Origin: Alloalcanivorax balearicus MACL04
GTDB taxonomy: Bacteria > Pseudomonadota > Gammaproteobacteria > Pseudomonadales > Alcanivoracaceae
Reading direction: 5' to 3'
DNA length: 64,000 nt
Assembly (NCBI RefSeq): GCF_025532145.1
Contig: NZ_ARXS01000003.1
Location: 1-64,000, forward strand
Under the pieces are notes generated by a model. That model made no database searches. It was not told where the DNA came from and saw nothing but the letters and a program-made list of their open reading frames with translations. This document shows positions 52,636 to 61,818 of the stretch, piece by piece; position 1 is the first letter of the stretch; each line of letters begins with the position of its first letter. The translations under genes and the position numbers were made by a program.

Positions 52636-54299
52636 GCACGCAGCGCCAGCCCCGCCAGTGCGAACAGCCACCCGACTCCGAATGACCCGCCACCCCCCGA
52701 ACCGCCGCCGCCACTGTCGCTGGCGGCCTTGACGCCGGAATAGGCCACGGTTAGCTCGTGCTGGTTATTATCCCGGGGAAAGTCCCCGCCATTCTGGTCG
52801 GCCGCGGCCAGTGTCAGCGTGCCGGTCTGCGGCGTTCCGCTGGTGAGAGTCAGGGTGAAATCGACACTGGCACCGCTGGCCATGGGCCCTATCCAACACA
52901 ACGTATCGCACTGGACGGTATCGTCACCGCTGGCGGTGGTGCCGGCGGGCAGGGTCAGCTCCACGGTGGCATCGCTGGCGGCGTTCACCGTGGAGAGATT
53001 GCTGACCCGCACCGCGATGGTGGCGATGCCCTGGCCATTGCTGTCCAGATCAGCGGATGTCTGCTCGGCGCTCACGGTGAGGTCCGGCCGGTTGGAGAAG
53101 ACCACCGTGACCGGGGCCTGATTGTTCTTGATCCGGTATTCATCCTCGTCGCTGCTCACCGACAGGGCCAGGGTGGCGTCGGCTTCGGTGACGCCGTTGT
53201 GGCTGACTTGCACCTGGCCGCTGCTGTCGCTGCCGGCGGTCAGCGACGACAGGGTGCACTGGTCATCGCCCGCCAATGGGCCGCCGTTGTTGTCACAGTC
53301 GCTCCACTGCAAAGAAGCGTCGATGCCGGTATCGGCGTCAGCCCGGATCATCACGTTGCGGGCGCTGTTTTGCAGGCTGCCGTTGATGACCGTGGCAGGG
53401 ACCGTGGTCTGCCCACCCAGAGAGCCATAGTAGCGTTCGCGCCCACTCTCGATCGTTACGTCCACCAGGGGGGCGTTCTCTTCCACGAAGTCCACCATGT
53501 TCAGCACCCGGTTGAACACGGTGGGGCGGCCGGCCTGGCAATTATCGGCGGAGCCGAAGCTGGTCAGACCGACGATATAAGGCGCCGGATCGTCGCCCAG
53601 AATCAGCGGGCCGCCGGAGTCGCCCAGACAGGTGTTCTCGGTTTCGTTGTCTTGCGGGTTCAGCTCGGCGGCGCAGATGACGCTGCTTTGAACCGGCGTC
53701 AGGAAGCCGTTCCAACTTTGATTGCAGGTGGAAAACGGCACATGGTCCAGAGCCACCTGCTGCAGAGTAGGGGAGACTGTCTGGTTGTTCGGATCGGTAG
53801 TGGTCGCGCCCCAGCCGATGGCGGTGAGCGCTTCATCGCGACCAGTGGCATCACGAGCAAGCAGTTCTTCGAAATGGGCGTCGTCCACCAGGCTGGGCAG
53901 AGTCGAGACGTCGATGGCCGTGCTCAAGTGAATCAGGGCAATATCGTTGCCGAGGGGATTGGTGGTGTTGTTGTAGTCAGGATGAAGATAATGGGCGCCG
54001 GCTGCGCGAGTTGGATTGGTGCCGTTGAGACCGCTGCCGATATGCACGGTGATCGCGCTGGTGTTGATTTGTTGGCCGTTTTCATCGAAGAAACAATGCG
54101 CGGCGGTCAGCACCTGATCGGGACTGAGTAAGGAACCGGAACAGTAACCTCTGCTACCTCCACCGAAGTCGATTTCCACCAGCGCCGCCCAGGGCCAGTC
54201 GCCGGTAGCGTCCTCGCCGCCGACGATATAGGTCTGGAAATCATCCGCCAGAACAGGTGCGGACAGGGCAAGCATGAAAAGGGTAAGGCGGTGGACCAT
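52602..54299 (-). CDS. Trypsin-like serine protease with GlyGly-CTERM tail
   Basis: The start at 54299 follows AGGGG and opens on a signal peptide (LTLFMLALSAPVLA). The product is 565 residues. The S1 domain begins IVGGEDATGDWPWAAL. Catalytic residues are His68 (TAAHC), Asp119 (NDIAL) and Ser228 (GDSGGP). Two beta-rich repeat domains follow. The tail has a Gly/Ser run, a hydrophobic stretch (VGWLFALAGLAL) and an Arg-rich end, the GlyGly-CTERM pattern seen also in the phosphoesterase at 6503. It is probably secreted and then processed by a rhombosortase-type protease. Confidence 0.9.
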   Translation of the reverse strand: MVHRLTLFMLALSAPVLADDFQTYIVGGEDATGDWPWAALVEIDFGGGSRGYCSGSLLSPDQVLTAAHCFFDENGQQINTSAITVHIGSGLNGTNPTRAAGAHYLHPDYNNTTNPLGNDIALIHLSTAIDVSTLPSLVDDAHFEELLARDATGRDEALTAIGWGATTTDPNNQTVSPTLQQVALDHVPFSTCNQSWNGFLTPVQSSVICAAELNPQDNETENTCLGDSGGPLILGDDPAPYIVGLTSFGSADNCQAGRPTVFNRVLNMVDFVEENAPLVDVTIESGRERYYGSLGGQTTVPATVINGSLQNSARNVMIRADADTGIDASLQWSDCDNNGGPLAGDDQCTLSSLTAGSDSSGQVQVSHNGVTEADATLALSVSSDEDEYRIKNNQAPVTVVFSNRPDLTVSAEQTSADLDSNGQGIATIAVRVSNLSTVNAASDATVELTLPAGTTASGDDTVQCDTLCWIGPMASGASVDFTLTLTSGTPQTGTLTLAAADQNGGDFPRDNNQHELTVAYSGVKAASDSGGGGSGGGGSFGVGWLFALAGLALRAQPPRRNNRSR

Positions 54300-54363
54300 G
54301 ACGTTTCCCCTGTTGTCGACATGGGGTTGGCCGGGCCTCCCTTCCCGGGGTTCCTGAGTCTTT

Positions 54364-55314
54364 TTAATCCAGCGGCGGCGCGTACACCAGCCAGTGAGTG
54401 TCATCATCCCGGCTGCGGGGCAGGGCCTGCTGCAAATGATGCAGCACCTGTTCCAAAGCCAGGTTGGAGCTGTTCAGGGTCAGCACGGCGGCGCGCAGAT
54501 CCGGCACCCGCTGGCGCAGATGTTCGATCACCTGGCTGGCTTCCGCGCCGCCGGTGCAGGGCAACAGCAGAGCCAGCTGATGTTCATCGTTGCGGGCCAC
54601 CACGTCGCTGCGGCGCAGCCTTTGGATGATGACGTCCGCCAGGCCATTGAGGTCGTCGTGTTGCAGTAACACTACCGTCAGCGGCGAGGACAGGCGATCG
54701 TGCAGGGGAATCATCCAACCGGCGGTGCTGACCAGGGCGGCGCGGCTGATGAAACCGGTTTGCGGATCGTTCCAGGCCGCTTCCAGGGCGGACCGGCCCA
54801 GCACCTGATTGCGCCAGATCATCAGCCCGAAATAGATCATGCACACGGTCAGCGCGGCGAGCAGGAACAGGCTGGCGGAGGCCGGTTGCGTGGCGCCTTC
54901 CGGCAGATAAGCCATGCGGATCGGCAACACGATGGCCAAGACCACTTCGGCGGCCAGCAGCATCACCAGGAAACGCTTCAGACCGTACAGCAGGCCGTTA
55001 CTGAGCACCGCCAGGAACAGCAGTGCCATGGTCGGCGGTGGTTCTCCGCCGTCCAGCAGCATCACCACGCCGAGCACCACCATGTCCAGGGTCGAGGCGA
55101 GAATGACCGCGTAATCGGCACGGCTGATCAGCAGCAGTAACTGCAGCCCCAAATAAGCCCCGGCGATCAGCCAAGGGGTGCTTTCCGGCACCGTGACGAA
55201 GAACTGGGGGGTGTGATGGAAGTAAATCACCGCCAGCACGGCGAACAGGGCCCGGGCCAGGTACTGCAGAATGATGGCGCCCTGTTCGGAGGACACGCGG
55301 TTGGTCGAGTTCAT
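54364..55314 (-). CDS. Membrane protein with degenerate GGDEF domain
   Basis: This 316-residue protein has about five to six membrane helices in residues 15-170. A cytoplasmic domain follows with the start of a GGDEF fold (NDPQTGFISRAALVS, like DPLTGLxNR). Its active-site segment reads ARNDEHQLALLLP at 240-252, where GGDEF should be. Catalysis of c-di-GMP synthesis is therefore unlikely, and it may bind a nucleotide or act as a sensor. It lies 65 bp upstream of the protease gene on the same strand and may be co-transcribed. Confidence 0.76.
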   Translation of the reverse strand: MNSTNRVSSEQGAIILQYLARALFAVLAVIYFHHTPQFFVTVPESTPWLIAGAYLGLQLLLLISRADYAVILASTLDMVVLGVVMLLDGGEPPPTMALLFLAVLSNGLLYGLKRFLVMLLAAEVVLAIVLPIRMAYLPEGATQPASASLFLLAALTVCMIYFGLMIWRNQVLGRSALEAAWNDPQTGFISRAALVSTAGWMIPLHDRLSSPLTVVLLQHDDLNGLADVIIQRLRRSDVVARNDEHQLALLLPCTGGAEASQVIEHLRQRVPDLRAAVLTLNSSNLALEQVLHHLQQALPRSRDDDTHWLVYAPPLD

Positions 55315-55421
55315 TGAGGTTCCGTGGATAACCAGATGCGCCTATGTTGCGGTAGCTGGCCCGGGGAATAAAGACTTGCAATGGGCGTAATGTTGTAAAA
55401 AGGTATTTTGCGGGGCCTTTC

Positions 55422-55451
55422 TTGCCACGGACCATTGTTGCCACGGACCAT
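55422..55451. repeat. Two-copy 16-bp tandem repeat upstream of ppc
   Basis: TTGCCACGGACCAT occurs twice, starting at 55422 and 55438, in the ppc leader region. No function is evident; it may be a slippage duplication. Confidence 0.7.
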
Positions 55452-55517
55452 AGTTCTATTGCCTGTTCCCCCGTTCCCGGTAGCATGAAGGATCTCTATT
55501 AACGGAGAGACGTATTG

Positions 55518-58181
55518 ATGGAACAGGATCAGCACGCGCCGTTGCGCGAAGATGTTCGTTGGCTGGGGGAATTGCTTGGCCACACGTTGCGTGAGCAGGT
55601 GGGAGAGAACCTGTATGAAACGGTGGAGAGGATCCGTCTGGCGGCGGTGGAGACCCGCTCCAACGATGAAATGTCGGTGGCGCGTCTGCGGGCTCTGCTC
55701 GATCCCCTGGAGGATGATGCCCTGCTGGAAGTGGCACGGGCGTTCAGCCAGTTCCTGAACCTGGCCAACATCGCCGAGCAACATCATCGCGAGCGTCTGC
55801 ACCGTCAGCATCAGCGCTATCCCGGCGACCCGGACAGCGATCAGGGTTTGCGCAATGTGCTGGAGCGGTTGTCCGCCAGGCAGGTGTCGGCGCAAACCGT
55901 GCGCGACACCCTGACGGACCTGTCAGTGGAACTGGTGCTCACCGCTCATCCCACCGAGGTGACTCGGCGCACGTTGATTCGCAAGTACGACCAGATGGCG
56001 GACCTGCTCACCGAATCGGATCGCCCGGATCTCACCGGGGAAGAGCGGCAGCGGCTGGAACAGCGTTTGCGTGAGCTGATTATTTCCGCCTGGAGCACCG
56101 ACGAAATTCGTCGCGAGAGACCGACGCCGGTGGACGAAGCCAAATGGGGTTTCGCCACCATCGAACAAAGCCTGTGGCGGGCAGTGCCGGACTTCATGCG
56201 ACAGCTCGATGAGGAATTGCAACGGGCTGGTCTGCCATCACCGCCAGCGGACTGGGTGCCGGTCCGTCTGGCTTCCTGGATGGGCGGCGATCGTGATGGC
56301 AATCCCAACGTCACCGCCTTGGTCACCCGCGAGGTATTGTTGCTGGCGCGCTGGATGGCGGCGGACCTGTATTTGCGTGATGTGGAAAATTTGCTGGCGG
56401 ACCTGTCCATGCATCGGGCCAGCGACGAACTGCTGGCTCGCACCGGGCCCAGCCATGAACCCTACCGCGTAGTGCTGCGTGATGTGCGTGACCGTCTCAA
56501 GGTCACACGGCGCCGCATGGAAGCGCTGGTGGAAGAACGGCCGGTGCCGGATGGCGAGGGCTTTCTCAACGGGGCCCAGTTGCGTGACGAATTACGCTTG
56601 CTGGACCGTTCCCTGCGCGCCGTCGGGCTTGAGTCCATCGCCAACGGCCAGCTCAAGGACACCCTGCGCCGCCTGAGTTGCTTTGGCATCACGTTATTGT
56701 GTCTGGACGTGCGTCAGGAGTCTGGCCGGCACGCCGACACCATCGATGCCATCACCCGCTACCTGGAACTGGGCTCCTATCTGGAATGGGATGAAGCTGA
56801 GCGGCAACGTTTTCTGCTGACCGAGCTGGAGAATCGCCGACCATTGGTGGATGAGTTGTTTTACCGGAGCGAGTTGTGTGACCCGCAGGTACGTGAGGTG
56901 CTGGACACTTGCAAGGTGATCGCTGAACAAGGACCGGAAGGGTTGGGCGCCTATGTCATCTCCATGGCGCGCGCGCCCTCGGATGTGCTGGCGGTGATGC
57001 TGCTGCAGAAGATCGCCGGAGTGACCCGGCCGATGCGCGTGGTGCCGTTATTCGAGACCCTGGACGATCTGGATAACGCCGGGGAGACCATGTCCGCGCT
57101 GTTGTCGATTCCGTTTTATCGGGAGCGGGTCAAGGGTGGCCAGGAAGTGATGATTGGCTATTCCGATTCCGCCAAGGACGCCGGTTTCCTCGGTGCCGCC
57201 TGGGCCCAGTTCCGCGCTCAGGAAAAACTCACCGCACTGTTCCGCGAGCACGGCATGCCGCTGACATTATTCCATGGCCGTGGCGGTTCCATTTCCCGTG
57301 GCGGCTCGCCCACGCGCATGGCGCTGCTGTCCCAGCCGTCCGGTTCGGTGGCCGGGCGCATCCGCGTCACCGAGCAGGGTGAAGTGATTCGCTTCAAATA
57401 TGGCCGCCCGTCGGTGGCCGCGTTCAATCTGGAGCAGTATGTCGCCGCGACCCTGGAAGCGACGCTGTTGCCGCCTCGCGAGCCGCAGCCACAATGGCGT
57501 GAGCAAATGGAGAAGCTCACCCGGGTATCGGTGGAAGGCTACCGTCAGGTGGTGCGCGATGATCCGGCGCTGGTGCGTTATCTGCGCACGGTGACGCCGG
57601 AAACCGAGCTCAGTCGTCTGGCCCTGGGCAGCCGCCCGGCGCGGCGTAAAAGCGACGGCGGTATTGAATCCCTGCGCGCTATTCCCTGGGTGTTCGCATG
57701 GACACAGATCCGTCTGATGCTGCCGGCCTGGCTGGGCACCGGTGCCGCCCTGGAAGCCGCCCTGGAAGATCAGTCCGACATCGACCGGATACGGGAAATG
57801 GCCAGCCACTGGCCGTTTTTCCAGGGCGTGGTGGACATGTTGGAAATGGTGCTGGCGAAAGCGGATTCGCGGGTGGCCGCCTGGTACGAGGAGCGGCTCA
57901 CCGATGACGCCGACCTGATGCGGCTGGGCGATTCCCTGCGCCAGCGTCTGGCCGGTACCGTGGAGGCCCTGGGCCGTCTGACCGGCCGTGGTGATCTGCT
58001 CGATAACAACCCGGTCATGCGTTGGTCGATCCGCGTGCGAGATCCCTACACCGATCCGCTGCACTTGTTGCAGGCGGAACTGATGGCCCGTCTGCGTGAC
58101 CGCGATTCCGACAAAGTGCTGGAAAGCGCCTTGATGGTGACCATCGCCGGCATCGCCGCCGGCCTGCGCAACACTGGCTGA
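55518..58181 (+). CDS. ppc: Phosphoenolpyruvate carboxylase
   Basis: The ATG at 55518 follows GGAGAGACG and gives 887 residues, the bacterial PEPC norm. Catalytic and binding motifs are VLTAHPTEVTRR (catalytic His), GGDRDGNPNVT, GYSDSAKDAGFL and FHGRGGSISRGG. It ends in AGLRNTG, the conserved (Q/R)NTG C-terminus needed for the active site. The enzyme makes oxaloacetate from PEP and bicarbonate to refill the TCA cycle. It has its own promoter region. Confidence 0.97.
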   Translation: MEQDQHAPLREDVRWLGELLGHTLREQVGENLYETVERIRLAAVETRSNDEMSVARLRALLDPLEDDALLEVARAFSQFLNLANIAEQHHRERLHRQHQRYPGDPDSDQGLRNVLERLSARQVSAQTVRDTLTDLSVELVLTAHPTEVTRRTLIRKYDQMADLLTESDRPDLTGEERQRLEQRLRELIISAWSTDEIRRERPTPVDEAKWGFATIEQSLWRAVPDFMRQLDEELQRAGLPSPPADWVPVRLASWMGGDRDGNPNVTALVTREVLLLARWMAADLYLRDVENLLADLSMHRASDELLARTGPSHEPYRVVLRDVRDRLKVTRRRMEALVEERPVPDGEGFLNGAQLRDELRLLDRSLRAVGLESIANGQLKDTLRRLSCFGITLLCLDVRQESGRHADTIDAITRYLELGSYLEWDEAERQRFLLTELENRRPLVDELFYRSELCDPQVREVLDTCKVIAEQGPEGLGAYVISMARAPSDVLAVMLLQKIAGVTRPMRVVPLFETLDDLDNAGETMSALLSIPFYRERVKGGQEVMIGYSDSAKDAGFLGAAWAQFRAQEKLTALFREHGMPLTLFHGRGGSISRGGSPTRMALLSQPSGSVAGRIRVTEQGEVIRFKYGRPSVAAFNLEQYVAATLEATLLPPREPQPQWREQMEKLTRVSVEGYRQVVRDDPALVRYLRTVTPETELSRLALGSRPARRKSDGGIESLRAIPWVFAWTQIRLMLPAWLGTGAALEAALEDQSDIDRIREMASHWPFFQGVVDMLEMVLAKADSRVAAWYEERLTDDADLMRLGDSLRQRLAGTVEALGRLTGRGDLLDNNPVMRWSIRVRDPYTDPLHLLQAELMARLRDRDSDKVLESALMVTIAGIAAGLRNTG

Positions 58182-58214
58182 GTGGTTATGTCCCAGACCG
58201 GGCGATGTTCCGCT

Positions 58215-58961
58215 TTAGCCATGAATGGCGGGTTCCGCCTCCCGCAATGTCTTCCCGAAAAACGACAACACCCGGCGCCAGCTGTCCTCGGCGGCGTCGG
58301 GATCATGCCGGGAACGCAGCGGTGAATACCAGCCCAGCCGCTTGAAAGTAAACGTCTGGTGGTCGTTCATATAAGAATGGCCGGCATGATCGTAGGTGCG
58401 TATGTCGTGGGGAACATCCAGTCGGGTCAGATGGCCCGCCAGACGGTCGCCATGATTCCCGTAAATCAGATCCTTGCGCCCCCAGCCGCCGACGACCGGG
58501 CAGATACCACGGAGTGATTCGGCCTGTTTCGGCACACCGCCATAAAACGGCGCCACCACTTGTATCGGCGCCCGCGCCGCGAACAACAGGGCAAAACGGC
58601 CGCCCATGCAAAAACCCATTACACCTACCTTGGTGACCTCGGTGTCGCTTTGCTGCAACAACCATTGGCGGCAGGTTTCCAGTTGTTCGAAGGCGAAGCC
58701 CCGTCCCCGTTCATGATCGCGCAGCGTTCTCACCACGCAGGAGGCTTTGCCGCCGGCCCGGTCGTAGAGGTCCGGCGCCAGCACCGGGTAGCCGGCCCGT
58801 GACAGCCGCTCGGCGATACGCTGCACATCCGGGGTATAACCGAAAATATCGTGGATCACGATAACGCCCGCCCCCAGACCGTTGTTCTCGGCGGGAACGA
58901 TCCAGCGTGCCCGCATCGGATGGCCGTCGGGCAAGGACAGGTTTATCGCTTCAGCGTTCAT
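58215..58961 (-). CDS. Dienelactone hydrolase family protein
   Basis: This 248-residue alpha/beta hydrolase has the family nucleophile elbow GFCMGG with Cys118. An Asp follows in GWGRKDLIYG and the catalytic His in AGHSYMN near 198. HDIFGYTPDVQRIA is the oxyanion-hole block. It would open a lactone or ester. It is convergent with ppc, 33 bp apart. Confidence 0.9.
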   Translation of the reverse strand: MNAEAINLSLPDGHPMRARWIVPAENNGLGAGVIVIHDIFGYTPDVQRIAERLSRAGYPVLAPDLYDRAGGKASCVVRTLRDHERGRGFAFEQLETCRQWLLQQSDTEVTKVGVMGFCMGGRFALLFAARAPIQVVAPFYGGVPKQAESLRGICPVVGGWGRKDLIYGNHGDRLAGHLTRLDVPHDIRTYDHAGHSYMNDHQTFTFKRLGWYSPLRSRHDPDAAEDSWRRVLSFFGKTLREAEPAIHG

Positions 58962-59117
58962 GGCAGGGTCCTATGGTGGATGAACGAGCCGGAATTAACC
59001 GTTGCCTGTCCGGCAACGTTGTCGTGGTTTTAAACCACCTTTCCGGACCGGTAAAAGCCGGCGCTTTTGGGTATCGTTAAGCCGGCAATATTGCTCATTG
59101 CTTATGGATAACATTCT

Positions 59118-59528
59118 ATGTCTTTGATTCGTATCACCGCCGGTGGCTTTACGTTTGTCGCCGAAACCCAGGCCGATGCGCCGAACACCGTGGCGGCGTT
59201 CGAGGCGCTGCTGCCTTACCGTCAGCGCCTCATTCATGTGCGTTGGAGCGGTGAGGGCTGTTGGATTCCGCTCGGTGACTGGAAGTTGGGCGTGACATTC
59301 GAGAACCACACCAGCCATCCCTCGGTAGGTGACATTCTGTTCTACCCCGGCGGCTACAGCGAAACCGAGATCATTATGGCCTATGGCAGTTGCTGCTTCT
59401 CCAGCCAAATGGGCCAATTGGCCGGAAATCATTTCCTCAGCATTGTCCAGGGCAAGGAGAATTTGCGCGCGCTGGGGGAGAAAGTACTGTGGGAAGGGGC
59501 GCAGGATATTGTTTTCGAGAAAGCGTGA
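59118..59528 (+). CDS. DUF3830 family protein (cyclophilin-like fold)
   Basis: This 136-residue protein fits DUF3830, small proteins of cyclophilin-like fold: GDWKLGVTFENHTSHPSVGDILFYPGGYSETEI (quoted in parts, GDILFYPGGYSETE). In other genomes such genes often lie near amidohydrolase or hydantoin-type catabolic genes. Here it lies opposite, and 80 bp from, an operon containing a cyclic amidohydrolase. That suggests it may belong to the same pathway, but this is inference. No signal peptide is present. Confidence 0.8.
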   Translation: MSLIRITAGGFTFVAETQADAPNTVAAFEALLPYRQRLIHVRWSGEGCWIPLGDWKLGVTFENHTSHPSVGDILFYPGGYSETEIIMAYGSCCFSSQMGQLAGNHFLSIVQGKENLRALGEKVLWEGAQDIVFEKA

Positions 59529-59609
59529 TGGTCAGAAAAATGCGGTCGTCACTGGCGACAGCGCGGAACCCGGGAGGGCGCGACCGGCGTGCCCTCCGAC
59601 GGCCCCGGA

Positions 59610-60224
59610 TCAGGAGCCGGGCTGGCCGATCCATTTGTTGACGTCCGGCGGAACCCACTGCTCCAACTCGGCCAGTAACTCTGCCGGCGTATCCGCCACG
59701 GTGATGAGATCCAGGTGGGCGGCCGGCATGAACCCTTCGGCCGCGGCATGGCTCAGTAACGCCTGCAATGGCGAATAGAAGCCGCGAATATTCAGCGCGC
59801 CACAGGCCTTGCTGGGGCGGTTGACGTGATCGCGCAGCTGGCTCAGCGTTGCCGCTTCCAGCAATTCCTCCAGGGTCCCCAGACCGCCGGGCAGAGCGAT
59901 GAAGGCGTCGGCCAGTTCCGCCATGCGCGCTTTGCGCTGGCGCATATTGTCCACTACCTCATGGCCTGAGAGCCGGGGATGGAGATGGCCGCGTTCGAAT
60001 AATCGGCGATTAATGACACCAAGCACCTCGCCGCCGGCGGCGAGGGCGGCGTCTGCCACCACTCCCATCAGCCCTTTGCTGGTGCCGCCGTAAACCAGGG
60101 TAATACCCTGCTCCGCCAGCAGTGCGCCGAGGGCCGCCGCCTGTTCCCGGTAGTCATCGTGGGTGCCGAAATTGGAGCCGCAGAATACGGCAATGCGTTG
60201 TAATGCCTGAGTGTTCTGGTTCAT
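59610..60224 (-). CDS. LOG family phosphoribohydrolase, last gene of amidohydrolase operon
   Basis: This 204-residue protein has the LOG core: YGGTSKGLMG and PGGLGTLEELLEA. The ATG at 60224 overlaps the ABC permease stop by 4 bp (ATGA), so it is translationally coupled to a transport and amidohydrolase operon. It would release a free base from a nucleoside monophosphate, an attractive source or end step for a ring-compound pathway. It is the third LOG-type gene in the window. Confidence 0.9.
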   Translation of the reverse strand: MNQNTQALQRIAVFCGSNFGTHDDYREQAAALGALLAEQGITLVYGGTSKGLMGVVADAALAAGGEVLGVINRRLFERGHLHPRLSGHEVVDNMRQRKARMAELADAFIALPGGLGTLEELLEAATLSQLRDHVNRPSKACGALNIRGFYSPLQALLSHAAAEGFMPAAHLDLITVADTPAELLAELEQWVPPDVNKWIGQPGS

Positions 60225-61003
60225 GTCATGCTCTCGGTTTTGCGATGGGCCCAGCCGGTAACGCGGTGCTCGATGTAAGCGGAAAGCGCGTACAGCAACA
60301 CGCCCATTACCGCAAGAATGATCAACCCGGCAAACACCAGGGCAACGTCGAAGTTGCCGCTGGCGATCATCATGACGTTACCGATGCCTTTGTTGGCGGC
60401 CACCGACTCGGACAGAACGGTGCCGACGAAAGCCAGAGTGATGGCGACTTTCAGGGAAGCGAACAAGTAGGGCAGTGCCCGCGGCAGACTGACATTCCAG
60501 AGAACATCTCTTTTGCTGGCGCCGAGTACCTTGAGCACATCCTCGAATTCCGGCTCGGTGCTGGCCAGGCCGGTGGCCACGTTGACCACCACCGGGAAGA
60601 TACTGATGATCATCGACGTGAGCACCGCCGGGACCGTGCCGGCACCGAACCACACCACGAAAATCGGCACCACGGCTACCTTGGGAATACTGGAGAATCC
60701 CACCAGTAACGGATATGCCACATTGTAGGCCAGCCGCGAGGAGCCGACCATGACGCCGAGCAGGACACCGCTGATCACTCCCAGGGCAAAACCCAACAGA
60801 GTGGTATAGAGCGTTTGCACCGTATGTGGCCAGAGCAGCGGCATTTTTTCAAACAGGACAAGGAAGATTTGTGTCGGCCGAGGTAGCACCAGATCGGAAA
60901 CCTGGAACGCCAGGCAGGCCAGTTCCCAGAGCAGAAAAAAACCGATCAGTACCATGGCCGACAGTAGGCGCTGGCGTTGTTGAGTCTTCAGCGGTTTCAT
61001 CAT
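60221..61003 (-). CDS. ABC transporter permease (SsuC/TauC/ThiX type)
   Basis: The start at 61003 overlaps the ATPase stop (ATGA). The product is 260 residues with six predicted membrane helices and the permease EAA-type loop (EFEDVLKVLGASKRDVLWNVSLP in parts). This group imports sulfonates, taurine, nitrate or thiamine-pyrimidine precursors. No substrate-binding protein gene is visible in the window; it may lie beyond position 64000. Confidence 0.92.
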   Translation of the reverse strand: MMKPLKTQQRQRLLSAMVLIGFFLLWELACLAFQVSDLVLPRPTQIFLVLFEKMPLLWPHTVQTLYTTLLGFALGVISGVLLGVMVGSSRLAYNVAYPLLVGFSSIPKVAVVPIFVVWFGAGTVPAVLTSMIISIFPVVVNVATGLASTEPEFEDVLKVLGASKRDVLWNVSLPRALPYLFASLKVAITLAFVGTVLSESVAANKGIGNVMMIASGNFDVALVFAGLIILAVMGVLLYALSAYIEHRVTGWAHRKTESMT

Positions 61004-61818
61004 GCGTTCTCCTGGGTGGGTTCGCCGGCGCGGGCATCGGCGATCTGTTTGCGCAGACTGTGAATCAGACTGACGCACTCCGGCTGATAAGTGGTCTCCT
61101 CACTGCGTGGACGAGGAAATGGCACCGGACAATCTTCCAGAATGCGCCCGGGCCGGGATGACATGACACAAACCCGGTTGGCCAGATACGCCGCCTCGCG
61201 CAGATCGTGGGTAACCAGCAGGACAGTGGAGCCGGTGTCCATCCACAACTGCTGGAGAATGTCCCAGAGTTCCTCCCGGGTGAATGAATCGAGGGCCCCA
61301 AAGGGCTCGTCGAGCAATAATAATTGCGGCTCGTGGATCAGTGCCCGGCATAGCGAGGCCCGCTGTAACATGCCGCCGGACAGCTCCCAGGGCCGTTTGT
61401 CACCGAAGCCGGCCAGCCCGACCCGGGCCAGCATGGCATCGGCTTTCTCCGCGAATTCGCCTTTCTTCTTGCGCGCATACTGGCCGCGGTATGGCTCGAC
61501 GATTTTCAACGGGATCATGATGTTCTCGCGGATCGTAAGCCAGGGCATCATGGTCGGATTCTGAAACGCCAGACCGATGCCGATGCCTTTGCAGTTGGCT
61601 TCACGGCCGTTCAGCAGCACGCCACCGGAACTGGCGGTGAGCAATCCCGCCACCAGTTTCAGAATGGTGGATTTGCCACAGCCGCTGGGGCCGACCAGGG
61701 CGACAAAGTCGCCGCGGTCGATGCGCAGGCTGGTCTGTGTCAAGGCCAGGGTGCCGCTATCCGGATCGCCGTAGCGAACGGTAACCTGGGACAGTTCGAT
61801 CAGCGGTGTATCTTGCAT
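61000..61818 (-). CDS. ABC transporter ATP-binding protein (SsuB/TauB type)
   Basis: This 272-residue ATPase has Walker A GPSGCGKST, a Q-loop QNPTMMPW, signature LSGGMLQRASLCRAL, Walker B LLLLDEPFGALD and H-loop VTHD. The 5' end overlaps the amidohydrolase by 19 bp and the 3' end overlaps the permease by 4 bp. It powers uptake with the permease. Confidence 0.93.
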   Translation of the reverse strand: MQDTPLIELSQVTVRYGDPDSGTLALTQTSLRIDRGDFVALVGPSGCGKSTILKLVAGLLTASSGGVLLNGREANCKGIGIGLAFQNPTMMPWLTIRENIMIPLKIVEPYRGQYARKKKGEFAEKADAMLARVGLAGFGDKRPWELSGGMLQRASLCRALIHEPQLLLLDEPFGALDSFTREELWDILQQLWMDTGSTVLLVTHDLREAAYLANRVCVMSSRPGRILEDCPVPFPRPRSEETTYQPECVSLIHSLRKQIADARAGEPTQENA

